From the NCBI GenBank assembly GCA_017880985.1, contig JADGRK010000128.1, positions 1 through 7,056 on the forward strand: a DNA stretch of 7,056 nt, written 5' to 3'. Position numbers and translations under genes: made by a program. Positions 1 to 6,057 of this stretch are shown one piece after another. The first letter of the stretch is position 1. Each line of letters starts with the position of its first letter. This stretch comes from Rhodoferax sp. Lineage in GTDB: Bacteria > Pseudomonadota > Gammaproteobacteria > Burkholderiales > Burkholderiaceae_C. The notes under the pieces are model-generated. The model was not told the origin of the DNA and did not search any database. It worked only from the letters and a program-made list of their open reading frames with translations.

Positions 1-81
1 TCCGCAGATCGTATCCCGATAACGCCTGATCGGACCGGCTTGCCATACGCAAACCAACTGATTGTCGTATGGGAAGATTAG
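1..81 (+). CDS. Possible C-terminal end of an unidentified gene (partial)
   Basis: Frame 1 is open from the window edge to a TAG at 79-81; the other two forward frames close within about 30 bases. The 26-residue peptide (SADRIPITPDRTGLPYANQL..., ending VVWED) has a protein-like composition, but I do not recognise a family. The last base of the TAG is also the first base of the proposed group II intron (81). So either the gene truly ends here, or the intron once interrupted it and spliced mRNA continued from TA plus the first base of the 3' exon. The piece is too short for a firm call and is offered as a lead. Confidence 0.3.
   Translation, partial: SADRIPITPDRTGLPYANQLIVVWED
43..72 (+). other. 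Perfect 7-bp stem-loop just upstream of the intron 5' end
   Basis: CCATACG (43-49) pairs perfectly with CGTATGG (66-72) around a 16-nt loop. A weaker pair, CCGAT (16-20) with ATCGG (29-33), lies upstream. The main hairpin ends 8 bases before the GTGTG that opens the proposed group II intron. Some bacterial group II introns, notably class C, insert just after DNA stem-loops, so this could be a target-site feature. It has no downstream T-run and is not a terminator. It may also be chance structure inside coding sequence. Confidence 0.35.
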
Positions 82-134
82 TGTGCCCCCAGCATGGGCG
101 CGAACTTATGGGGTGAAAGTCCCCTGTGGGAGAA
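81..134 (+). mobile_element. 5' fragment of a group II intron (domain I start), truncated by the IS
   Basis: The stretch opens with GTGTG, matching the GUGYG 5' boundary consensus of group II introns. It then shows the usual start of domain I: GCCC (85-88) pairing with GGGC (96-99) around CCAGCAT, and GGGG (110-113) pairing with CCCC (121-124) around a TGAAAGT loop, the 'GGUGAAAGUCC' type of sequence common in bacterial introns. The match stops where the IS left repeat begins (135). I see no reverse-transcriptase/maturase gene and no domain V/VI anywhere in the window, so the rest is missing or lies outside. Recognition is by remembered consensus, not by a covariance search. Confidence 0.55.
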
Positions 135-243
135 GGGGTTCCCTCGTTTTCAGTGCAAGAAGTGACGGTACGCAAACGCAGCACTGGCGCGGGGTCGGTT
201 CAGAAGATGGTTGATTTTGTTCAGGTTTCTGTTCACTTTCAAA
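135..243 (+). repeat. Left terminal inverted repeat of the IS1071-like element (IRL)
   Basis: This 109-bp repeat is the reverse complement of 3226-3334, with 9 mismatches counted by eye (repeat positions 6, 25, 28, 31, 36, 44, 70, 72 and 75). Positions 76-109 are identical and end in ACTTTCAAA. The mismatches lie in the outer two thirds. Position 6, near the outer tip, is T here and C in the right repeat. In Tn3 elements the outer ~38 bp is the transposase-binding core, so four of the mismatches (25, 28, 31, 36) fall in or near the inner recognition box. Confidence 0.92.
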
Positions 244-266
244 AAGGGTATCGTGGCGGCCCACTG

Positions 267-272
267 AAGGGG
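267..272 (+). promoter_or_regulatory. Ribosome binding site of tnpA
   Basis: AAGGGG lies 7 bases before the ATG at 280 and supports that start. It sits 24 bases inside the end of the left repeat, so tnpA transcription probably begins within or next to IRL. I could not pick a convincing -35/-10 pair. Confidence 0.55.
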
Positions 273-279
273 TAACACG

Positions 280-3192
280 ATGCAGGGCTGGCAGACGGCG
301 TTTTTGGGGATGCGAGAGCTGTCCCGCGATATCAGCGACTTTGAGATGAAGGCGTTTTTCCCCTTCGATGGCGCCGAGCGCGAGGCCATCAATGCCCGTC
401 GGGGTGACGCCCACAAGCTGGGCCTGGCTCTGCATATTGGTTTTCTGCGCATGAGTGGTCGTCTGCTTGGTGCCTTCCGGGTGGTCCCCGTGACTTTGTG
501 GCGTCATCTTGGCAACGAACTTGGAGTTGACGCGCCGGAAGTCGCCTCGCTGAGGGCCATGTATGCTCGTGGCCGCACGCTATTCGATCATCAGCAAGTA
601 GCCTGCACGGTCCTCGGGTTTCGCTGGATGAGCGAGCACCAACGTCGCTCCCTGGTGCGCGAACTGCGGGATGAAGTGGCCCGCTGCGCCGACCGTGATC
701 AACTACTTGTTCGGGCCCGCCAATGGCTGTACAAGAATAAGCTGGTGATCGTGCACGAGCGAGCCATCCGGTCTTTGATTGCGAGCGCACTCACCCAGCT
801 CGAAGCGGAAACAGGTGCTGCAATTTCCGTCGGCGTCGACCCGGCACTCCTTGATCGTTGGCGAGCATCGGCTGCAGAGCTGCGCCCAGATGGACAAACC
901 CAGCAGAGTTGGCTGTGGGCGGCACCGGCGAAACACTCAACCCGCCAAATCAGCGAGGTACTTGAACGCATCGATCTGCTGTACGCACTGGACGTCCATA
1001 AACACCTGGCAGACATCTCCGATCTCATCTTGCGCAGGTACGCACGCCGACTGGTTTCCAAGCCACCGTCTGCCGGGGCCAAGATCAAGGAGCCAGCACG
1101 CACCGTGGAGGTCGCCTGCTTTCTGCGGTACTGCCTGTTCACCACCACCGACCAGTTGATCCTGATGGTGCAGCGCCGGATTGCCGATCTGTGGCGTCAG
1201 GCTGCGGCCGAGGTTCCGGCGAGCGTCAACTGGGCGGCAATGTACAAGACACTACTGGCCGATCTCGTGGCCTTGAGCGCCGACGGTACCGTACCGGACG
1301 CTCAATTGCGCGCGCGTCTTGACGCATTGGTCATCGAAACCCAGAAGCGAAAACCACCGAGTCGAGCATCACTTGTACGCGAGGGCTTGATTGATGGCAT
1401 TCGCCCAGTGAGATCGCTATTGGTGGCCATTGCAAAACTACCCTGGCAGGCCACTGGCGAGCATCCGGCCATCGATTCACTGGCGAAATTGCGCACCTAT
1501 TACGCCAAAAGCGCCAGAAAGCTACCCGACGATGTGGTGGCACCAGGTCTGGGAAGGGTTTGGCAGACTGCGATTTCCAGCCTAGATCGGGAGCGGGCGT
1601 TTCAAGCATTGGAAGTGGCCACCTTGTTTGCCCTGCGTCGTGCAGTGCGCAATGGATCCGTCTGGATAGAGCACAGCCTGAGTTTTAGGGGCCGCGCGCG
1701 CCTGTTCTTCACGGATGAGCGCTGGAAGGATGAGTCCAAGAAGCACTATGCCCGTCTGTCGCTGCCATCCAAAGCTGCAGCGTTCTTAAAGCCGTTGTTG
1801 GTCAGAGTAACCGCCGGTGTCGATGCTGTGGCCGCAGCTGCTCGCAGTGGCGTACTGCGCGTTGACGATGAGCTGCACCTCTCAACTTTACCCGCTGAAG
1901 ACGAAGACCCGGAAGTGACCAAGCTGCGGGCGGCTTTGAATCACCGCATCGGTGAAGTGCAATTGCCCGAAGTGATTCTGGGCGTTGACGCCCAGGTGCG
2001 CTTCAGCTGGATCATGCTCGGCCGAGAACCGCGCTCTACCGACGAGCTGCTGATGGTCTATGCCGGCATCATGGCCCACGGCACCAGTCTGACGGCGATT
2101 GAGTGCGCGCGCATGATTCCGCAGTTGTCCGCGACCAGTATCCGCCAGGCCATGCGCTGGGCGCGGGACGAACGTCGCCTGAGCCAGGCCTGCCAGGCGG
2201 TGCTGGAGTTCATGCAACGCCACCCGATCGCTACTACGTGGGGCCGTTCAGACCTGGCATCCTCTGACATGATGAGCATGGAGACTACCAAACGGGTGTG
2301 GCAGGCCCGGCTGGATCCCAGGCGCAACACCCCCTCCATTGGCATTTACTCCCATGTGCGGGACCGCTGGGGCCTCTTCCATGCGCAACCCTTCGTGCTC
2401 AATGAGCGCCAGGCGGGCGTGGCCATTGAAGGCGTCATCCGCCAGGAACGGCTTGAGACCAGCCAACTGGCGGTGGACACCCACGGCTACACGGACTTTG
2501 CGATGGCACTGGCCCGGTTGCTTGGCTTCGATCTTTGCCCGCGGCTGAAGGAACTCAAGCAGCGGCACCTGTTTGTGCCACGCGGCACCAAGGTGCCCGC
2601 CGAAATCGCTGCGGTGTGCGAGGCTAATGTCGACACGGCGCTGATCGAAAAGCATTGGGATAGCCTGGTGCACTTGGCGGCCTCGGTCATGAGTGGGCAC
2701 GCCAGCGCGGTGGCGGCTCTGGCGCGGTTTGGCTCTGCGGCCCAAGGCGATCCAATCTATGACGCTGGCGTGCAATTGGGACGTCTACTGCGCACGGCAT
2801 TTTTGGCGGACTACTTTGTCAAAGACGCCTTCCGCAACGAATTGCGGCGGGTGCTCAACCGGGGCGAGGCGGTCAACGCCCTCAAGCGCGCCATTTACAC
2901 CGGCCGGATCAGTCCGGCACAGGCCAAGCGTGTGGACGAAATGCAAGCAGTGGCCGACGCCTTGAGTCTGCTTGCCAACATCGTGATGGCGTGGAATACC
3001 TCACAAATGCAGGCGGTTCTGGATCGCTGGTTGAACCGTCGGCAGGTGATTCCGCCCGAACTGATCGGCAAAATTGCTCCCACCAGACTGGAGAGCATCA
3101 ACCTACGGGGTGTGTTTCGCTTTCCCGTTGACCGCTATGCCGATCAAATCCTGCCCTCGCTGGGCGTGGCGATAACTGGCACCAATGGATGA
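280..3192 (+). CDS. tnpA: Tn3-family transposase of the IS1071 type
   Basis: This 970-aa enzyme binds the terminal repeats and catalyses replicative transposition with cointegrate formation. The length is right for IS1071 TnpA and typical of the family. The N-terminal part (about 1-550) corresponds to the DNA-binding and scaffold regions. The C-terminal DDE catalytic domain is intact: D663 in LASSDMMSMETT, D733 in LAVDTHGYTDF and E863 in LNRGEAVNALKR. The spacings of 70 and 130 residues agree with other Tn3 transposases (130 between the second D and E). Typical motifs follow: LLGFDLCPR (about 746-754), GRLLRTAFLADYF, and WNTSQMQAVLDRW near the C-terminus. The ATG at 280 has a good ribosome site and gives the known N-terminus MQGWQT. 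No frameshift or internal stop is seen, so it is probably functional. With no resolvase in the element, cointegrates would have to be resolved by host recombination. Confidence 0.95.
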   Translation: MQGWQTAFLGMRELSRDISDFEMKAFFPFDGAEREAINARRGDAHKLGLALHIGFLRMSGRLLGAFRVVPVTLWRHLGNELGVDAPEVASLRAMYARGRTLFDHQQVACTVLGFRWMSEHQRRSLVRELRDEVARCADRDQLLVRARQWLYKNKLVIVHERAIRSLIASALTQLEAETGAAISVGVDPALLDRWRASAAELRPDGQTQQSWLWAAPAKHSTRQISEVLERIDLLYALDVHKHLADISDLILRRYARRLVSKPPSAGAKIKEPARTVEVACFLRYCLFTTTDQLILMVQRRIADLWRQAAAEVPASVNWAAMYKTLLADLVALSADGTVPDAQLRARLDALVIETQKRKPPSRASLVREGLIDGIRPVRSLLVAIAKLPWQATGEHPAIDSLAKLRTYYAKSARKLPDDVVAPGLGRVWQTAISSLDRERAFQALEVATLFALRRAVRNGSVWIEHSLSFRGRARLFFTDERWKDESKKHYARLSLPSKAAAFLKPLLVRVTAGVDAVAAAARSGVLRVDDELHLSTLPAEDEDPEVTKLRAALNHRIGEVQLPEVILGVDAQVRFSWIMLGREPRSTDELLMVYAGIMAHGTSLTAIECARMIPQLSATSIRQAMRWARDERRLSQACQAVLEFMQRHPIATTWGRSDLASSDMMSMETTKRVWQARLDPRRNTPSIGIYSHVRDRWGLFHAQPFVLNERQAGVAIEGVIRQERLETSQLAVDTHGYTDFAMALARLLGFDLCPRLKELKQRHLFVPRGTKVPAEIAAVCEANVDTALIEKHWDSLVHLAASVMSGHASAVAALARFGSAAQGDPIYDAGVQLGRLLRTAFLADYFVKDAFRNELRRVLNRGEAVNALKRAIYTGRISPAQAKRVDEMQAVADALSLLANIVMAWNTSQMQAVLDRWLNRRQVIPPELIGKIAPTRLESINLRGVFRFPVDRYADQILPSLGVAITGTNG

Positions 3193-3225
3193 AACCGATC
3201 ACGGTTTGACGCCACGAATCCCGGA

Positions 3226-3334
3226 TTTGAAAGTGAACAGAAACCTGAACAAAATCAACGATGTCCTGAACCGACCCCGCGCCAGTGCTGGGTTTGCGAA
3301 CCGCCAGTTATTGCACTGAAAACGAGGGGACCCC
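3226..3334 (-). repeat. Right terminal inverted repeat of the IS1071-like element (IRR)
   Basis: This is the 109-bp partner of 135-243. Read on the minus strand it begins GGGGTCCCCTCGTTTTCAGT, the form I remember for IS1071 ends. It starts 33 bases after the tnpA stop. The base following the outer tip (3335) begins unrelated DNA. Confidence 0.92.
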
Positions 3335-3416
3335 ATTGCAGATTTCCAAGCTGCTTTTTTTCGCCGTGTGTCCGTAACGGTAGAAGCTGCCGGCTGGTGG
3401 TTCTGCTGTCACTCTG

Positions 3417-3443
3417 GTGAGTGGTCACCACTTTGGTGCTCAC
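3417..3443 (-). other. Interrupted 10-bp hairpin just after the toxin gene
   Basis: GTGAG (3417-3421) pairs with CTCAC (3439-3443), and CACCA (3426-3430) pairs with TGGTG (3434-3438), around a 3-nt loop with a 4-nt bulge (3422-3425). On the minus strand it starts 9 bases after the RES toxin stop codon, where a transcript 3' structure would be expected. There is no U-tract after it, so it is not a standard intrinsic terminator; it could stabilise the mRNA end. Nothing else is recognisable in the 118-bp gap between the IS and the toxin stop. Confidence 0.3.
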
Positions 3444-3452
3444 TTTGGCAGC

Positions 3453-4145
3453 TCAAAAACCGAAGCTAAACCTGAACGAGGCCAGCTCCCGGCGCCAAAC
3501 CACACCGTCCTGCCGCACTGCAAGCCACCAAGTTTGCGCCAGCGGTTCCGGTTTGGGCTTGGCGAAGGCTTTTGGTGTCAGTACAGCGACGCACCAACTC
3601 GGCTGCGGGTCACGTACGGATTGGTAGACGATGGCGCCCAACTCCGCTTGTCGTGCCGTCCGGGCAAAAGCCTGCGTGGCGCTGTAGTCCGTGGGGTGGG
3701 TCCAAAACGCCATGTCGGCACTGAACGCCGGAGTGCGTAAATCCACCGCTGTCGTTGAGATCGCTGCTTCAAAAGCAGTGTTTGCCACCGGTTCAATGCG
3801 ATCCAGATCGACGCAGTCTTGCAGGAATCGCCAGCGCCAGTAGCCGAGTTCGGCGCAGGCCGTGTGCACGCTTTGCGCGCCGTAGAAGACGCCTGGATCG
3901 GTGGCGGAGCGAAAGCGGGAGCCGCCTTTTCTGGGTGCGTAGCGAAAGGGTGTGGCCAAGAGGTAATCAAGCGCAGTGGTTGATGCTGGCTGCGTCGGCT
4001 TGCTTCCTTCGAGCAAGGATTCCAGCAAGTCTTGCTCCACCGCGTCGTCAACGATTTTCATCGTCGATGCGGTGTGCTGCGCTTCAACAACACGCCAGGC
4101 GCGTTCAGTCCAAGGCCTAGCCTCAGACAAGACCGCGTGAGGCAT
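3453..4145 (-). CDS. RES-domain toxin of an Xre-RES type II toxin-antitoxin pair
   Basis: This 230-aa protein belongs to the RES family, whose characterised members (MbcT, ParT, Pseudomonas RES) attack NAD+ or ADP-ribosylate targets and so stop growth. The fold resembles ADP-ribosyltransferases. The family marks are visible: Arg in GGSRFRS (R77/R79), the VFYGA strand (Y88), Glu in TACAELGYWRW (E99), WTHPTDY (148-154) and Ser in AIVYQSVRDP (S176). The leader PWTERAWRVVEAQH...STMK and the length are typical of this subfamily. I chose the ATG at 4145 because it keeps the conserved WTERAWRVVE start and overlaps the antitoxin stop (4123-4125) by 23 bases, a usual translational-coupling arrangement. 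No strong ribosome site precedes it. The open frame reaches back to an ATG at 4259, but that part lies wholly inside the antitoxin gene. The annotation assumes antitoxin first, toxin second, in one operon. The gene appears intact; its exact biochemical reaction is inferred from the family. Confidence 0.88.
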   Translation of the reverse strand: MPHAVLSEARPWTERAWRVVEAQHTASTMKIVDDAVEQDLLESLLEGSKPTQPASTTALDYLLATPFRYAPRKGGSRFRSATDPGVFYGAQSVHTACAELGYWRWRFLQDCVDLDRIEPVANTAFEAAISTTAVDLRTPAFSADMAFWTHPTDYSATQAFARTARQAELGAIVYQSVRDPQPSWCVAVLTPKAFAKPKPEPLAQTWWLAVRQDGVVWRRELASFRFSFGF

Positions 4146-4503
4146 CCAGGTAGTGGACGACACGAACCAATCCTTCGGTGTTGCTGATGAGGTCGATGGG
4201 GCGGCCGTTGAGCCCGAGGTTCTCACTGGCGAGCCATTTGCGGGCCGTGGCTTCCTCACCGACGATGGAATCGAGGGACCGGAAAGCTCTGACGAAGAGT
4301 AGCGCGAATTCCCACTCCTTACGGTTTTCCTCCAACATATAGTCGCCCGCGTAGAGGCGGGTGACGGTGGAAGGACTCAGACCCAACACTTTGGCCAGCA
4401 AGGAGCGGTTGATACCAAGTCGCTCGGCAGCGCGGGCTACGGCTTTGGAAAGCACAGCGGAGGCAGAGGCGGTTTTTGCGCTTGGTTTGGCGGCGGCAGT
4501 CAT
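4123..4503 (-). CDS. Xre/MbcA/ParS-type antitoxin (HTH plus DUF2384)
   Basis: This 126-aa protein should neutralise the downstream RES toxin by binding its active-site cleft and should repress their shared promoter. An Ala/Ser/Lys-rich tail (1-25) precedes a helix-turn-helix (about 28-52: LGINRSLLAKVLGLSPSTV...). The C-terminal DUF2384/antitoxin Xre domain (about 64-126) shows FVRAFRSLDSIVGE, ARKWLASENLGLNGRPIDLI and GLVRVVHYLDASRG, which are hallmark segments of this antitoxin family. The length is normal. The ATG at 4503 follows a promoter with a very short leader (predicted transcript start about 4519), and the ribosome site is weak (GAG about 9 bases upstream). Gene order, overlap with the toxin and promoter-operator structure all support a working toxin-antitoxin locus. 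The alternative, a stand-alone Xre regulator, is unlikely given the neighbour. Confidence 0.9.
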   Translation of the reverse strand: MTAAAKPSAKTASASAVLSKAVARAAERLGINRSLLAKVLGLSPSTVTRLYAGDYMLEENRKEWEFALLFVRAFRSLDSIVGEEATARKWLASENLGLNGRPIDLISNTEGLVRVVHYLDASRGLV

Positions 4504-4514
4504 GGCAAACTCAT

Positions 4515-4555
4515 TTTCTACTGTAATTATATTGCAGTTATCTTTCTACTGCAAG
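4515..4555 (-). promoter_or_regulatory. Promoter and probable autoregulatory operator of the Xre-RES operon
   Basis: On the minus strand a perfect -10 box TATAAT (4526-4531) lies 17 bp downstream of a -35-like TTGCAG (4549-4554). The -10 sits inside an imperfect 17-bp palindrome, CTGTAATTATATTGCAG on the plus strand (4521-4537, one mismatched pair). A third half-site, CTGCAAG (4549-4555), overlaps the -35. In addition, the 9-mer TTTCTACTG is repeated directly at 4515-4523 and 4543-4551, 28 bp apart. Repeated half-sites covering both promoter boxes are what one expects for repression by the antitoxin or the antitoxin-toxin complex; the binding itself is inferred. Confidence 0.75.
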
Positions 4556-4568
4556 AACTTGCTACCTA

Positions 4569-4840
4569 TCACGCCATCGCGGCGGTCCGATGTTGGGCTT
4601 TGCCCTGCCCTGCTACAAGTTGCTGAACAGAGCCTTCACCAATCAAAATTGGCTCTTTGGCGCCCAAAGAAGAGGCTAAATAATCGGCACGAATGCCCGC
4701 CTTGAGCTTTACTGCTTGGTCAATCAGGGCATCGGCTACGTTCTCCTTGTTGGGCAGCTTAAGTTCATTATCTTCATTCTGATAAAGTCATCCCGAGAGA
4801 AAACAGCGTGATCCTTGGCGAGGGTTCGACGATTTACTCA
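4569..4840 (-). pseudogene. Degenerate coding remnant, unrecognised family
   Basis: A minus-strand frame is open for 72 codons plus a stop (4787 down to TGA at 4569-4571). It encodes a protein-like sequence including LKLPNKENVADALIDQAVKL and then IRADYLASSLGAKEPILIGE. It has no ATG, GTG or TTG near its start. A different frame upstream (4837-4775) reads plausibly into it as LAKDHAVFSRDDFIRM, so one frameshift near 4777 would join the two. I do not recognise the family. It may be the rest of a small gene broken by the rearrangements that trimmed hipA, or a chance open frame. It occupies most of the gap between the toxin-antitoxin promoter and hipA; 4841-4882 shows nothing identifiable. Confidence 0.3.
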
Positions 4841-4882
4841 TGGAAGCGAGGTGTCGACTGTAGAATTTGGCCAAATCAATAA

Positions 4883-6049
4883 CGTAGAACCACAAGGTCC
4901 AACGCAGGGGATCCCTTTATTTTCACCTCGCTTCCCGAAGCGACCTACAAGCGCCTGCCAGCAATGCTGGCCGACGCACTGCCGGACGATTTCGGCAATG
5001 CGCTCATTGACGCCTGGATGGCCGACAGGGGTGTTTCCAAGGATCGCATCACGACACTGGACCGGCTGGCCTACATGGGCAAGCGAGGAATGGGTGCCCT
5101 GGAGTTTCGCCCCGCACGCGGTCCCAACACGTCGTCAAGCACGGCGATCGATCTTGCCCGGCTGGTAAATACCGCCCGCCTGGCAGTACAGGGCGAAATC
5201 GACACCGACGCCCATGCCCACGCCGCGCTTACACAGATCATCCAAGTTGGTACATCGGCCGGTGGAGCCCGCGCCAAGGCCGCTGTAGCCTGGAATGCGG
5301 ATACCAACGAGCTCCGCGCAGGTCAGTTTGAAGTGCCTGATGGGTTCCAACACTGGCTTCTAAAGTTCGACGGCGTCGGGCCCGACAAGCTGCTTGGACC
5401 TTCAACGTGCTACGGTCGCATTGAATTTGCCTATTACCTCATGGCGAAGGAGGCCGGCATTGACATGTCCCCCTGCCGATTACTTGAGGAAAACGGCCGC
5501 GCCCACTTCATGACCCAGCGGTTTGACCGATCAGGCAACCAACGCCACCACATGCAATCACTTTGTGCGCTCGACCACCTCGATTTCAGACAAGTCGGCA
5601 CCCATAGCTACAACCAGTTCTTTAACGTCATGTCCAGGCTCGGGCTTGGGTTAGAGGCCATGCGGCAGGGGCTCACCCGGATGGTGTTCAACATCATGGC
5701 CGCCAACCTGGACGATCACTCAAAAAACATCGCTTTTCTACTGCGCGAAGGTGCCAAGTGGGAACTCTCCCCAGCTTACGACATCACCCATGCCCACAAG
5801 CCCGGCAGCAAATGGATAAGCCAGCATCTTATGGGCGTAAACGGAAAGTTTGCCAAGATCACCCGCGCTGACATACTGGCCGTTGCTGAGCCCTACGGGC
5901 TTCGCTTGCAGGTGAGGCCGATCATCGAAAAGGTCAGTGCCGCACTTGATCTGTGGCCGAAGTTCGCCGACGCCGCCGGCGTGACGATGTCTGAACGCAA
6001 GAAGATCGCCAAGGACATCGCCACATTTTCCAGTCTCATCAAGCCCTAA
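4883..6049 (+). pseudogene. hipA: HipA-family serine/threonine kinase, N-terminally truncated
   Basis: HipA kinases phosphorylate aminoacyl-tRNA synthetases or other targets and cause dormancy when not held by HipB. The longest ATG-started product is 361 aa (ATG 4964). Homology plainly extends upstream in frame, with GDPFIFTSLPEATYKRLPAM coded from 4907 to 4966, back to a stop at 4880-4882, and there is no start codon or ribosome site for that part. Members of this subgroup are usually about 420-430 aa, so roughly 60-70 N-terminal residues are lost. Numbered from M4964, the kinase core is complete: Gly-rich loop QVGTSAGGARAKA (94-106), ATP-site Lys in HWLLKFDG (K134), HFMTQRFDR (181-189), catalytic NLDDHSKN (D250, H252, K254, N255) and metal-binding WELSPAYDIT (D273). 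No hipB-like gene is adjacent; the nearby Xre protein belongs to the RES operon. Initiation at 4964 could give a shortened kinase, so loss of function is likely but not proven. Confidence 0.8.
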
Positions 6050-6053
6050 GGAG
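6048..6053 (+). promoter_or_regulatory. Ribosome binding site overlapping the hipA stop codon
   Basis: AAGGAG starts on the second base of the hipA TAA (6047-6049) and lies 4 bases before the ATG at 6058. This fixes the downstream start and implies that hipA and the next gene are read from one transcript. Confidence 0.7.
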
Positions 6054-6057
6054 TTTC

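Larger units (their letters stand above)
135..3334 (+). mobile_element. IS1071-like insertion sequence (Tn3 family), complete
   Basis: This is a 3200-bp element bounded by 109-bp terminal inverted repeats starting GGGGTTCCCTCG (left) and, on the minus strand, GGGGTCCCCTCG (right). It has a single transposase gene and no resolvase or res site. This matches IS1071 as I know it: about 3.2 kb, unusually long repeats near 110 bp, a roughly 970-aa Tn3-type transposase, and no tnpR. IS1071 is widespread in betaproteobacteria and often flanks catabolic genes in composite transposons. Tn3-family elements normally leave a 5-bp direct repeat, but here the flanks are GAGAA (130-134) and ATTGC (3335-3339). 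That points to rearrangement after insertion, for example recombination between two copies or a one-sided deletion. The transposase differs at scattered positions from the canonical one as I remember it, so it is likely a variant copy. Confidence 0.92.

Noticed and set aside
16..80. Integron attC site beside the intron start
   Set aside because: I could not find the paired R'/R'' core sites, and the junction does not match the TTGT/T target known for attC-specific introns.
280..3192. Large open frames on the opposite strand and in other frames within the transposase gene
   Set aside because: They follow from the high-GC coding pattern of tnpA, show no recognisable domains and lack supporting start signals.
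3338..3361. GCAG...CTGC followed by seven T as a terminator at the right edge of the IS
   Set aside because: The stem is only 4 bp with a 9-nt loop, too weak for an intrinsic terminator, and it does not end any plus-strand gene other than through the IS repeat.
3335..3452. Remaining 3' part of the group II intron on the far side of the IS
   Set aside because: No domain V hairpin, domain VI or maturase sequence is visible there, so the IS did not simply insert into an intron whose other half is next to it.
4146..4259. Upstream extension of the RES toxin frame to an ATG at 4259
   Set aside because: It lies entirely inside the antitoxin gene, its residues do not resemble the RES family, and the ATG at 4145 keeps the conserved N-terminus and a normal overlap.
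4815..5168. Open frame of 117 codons on the plus strand across the start of hipA
   Set aside because: From 4907 on the same DNA codes for conserved HipA sequence in another frame. This frame shows no family features and did not yield a plausible missing HipA N-terminus.
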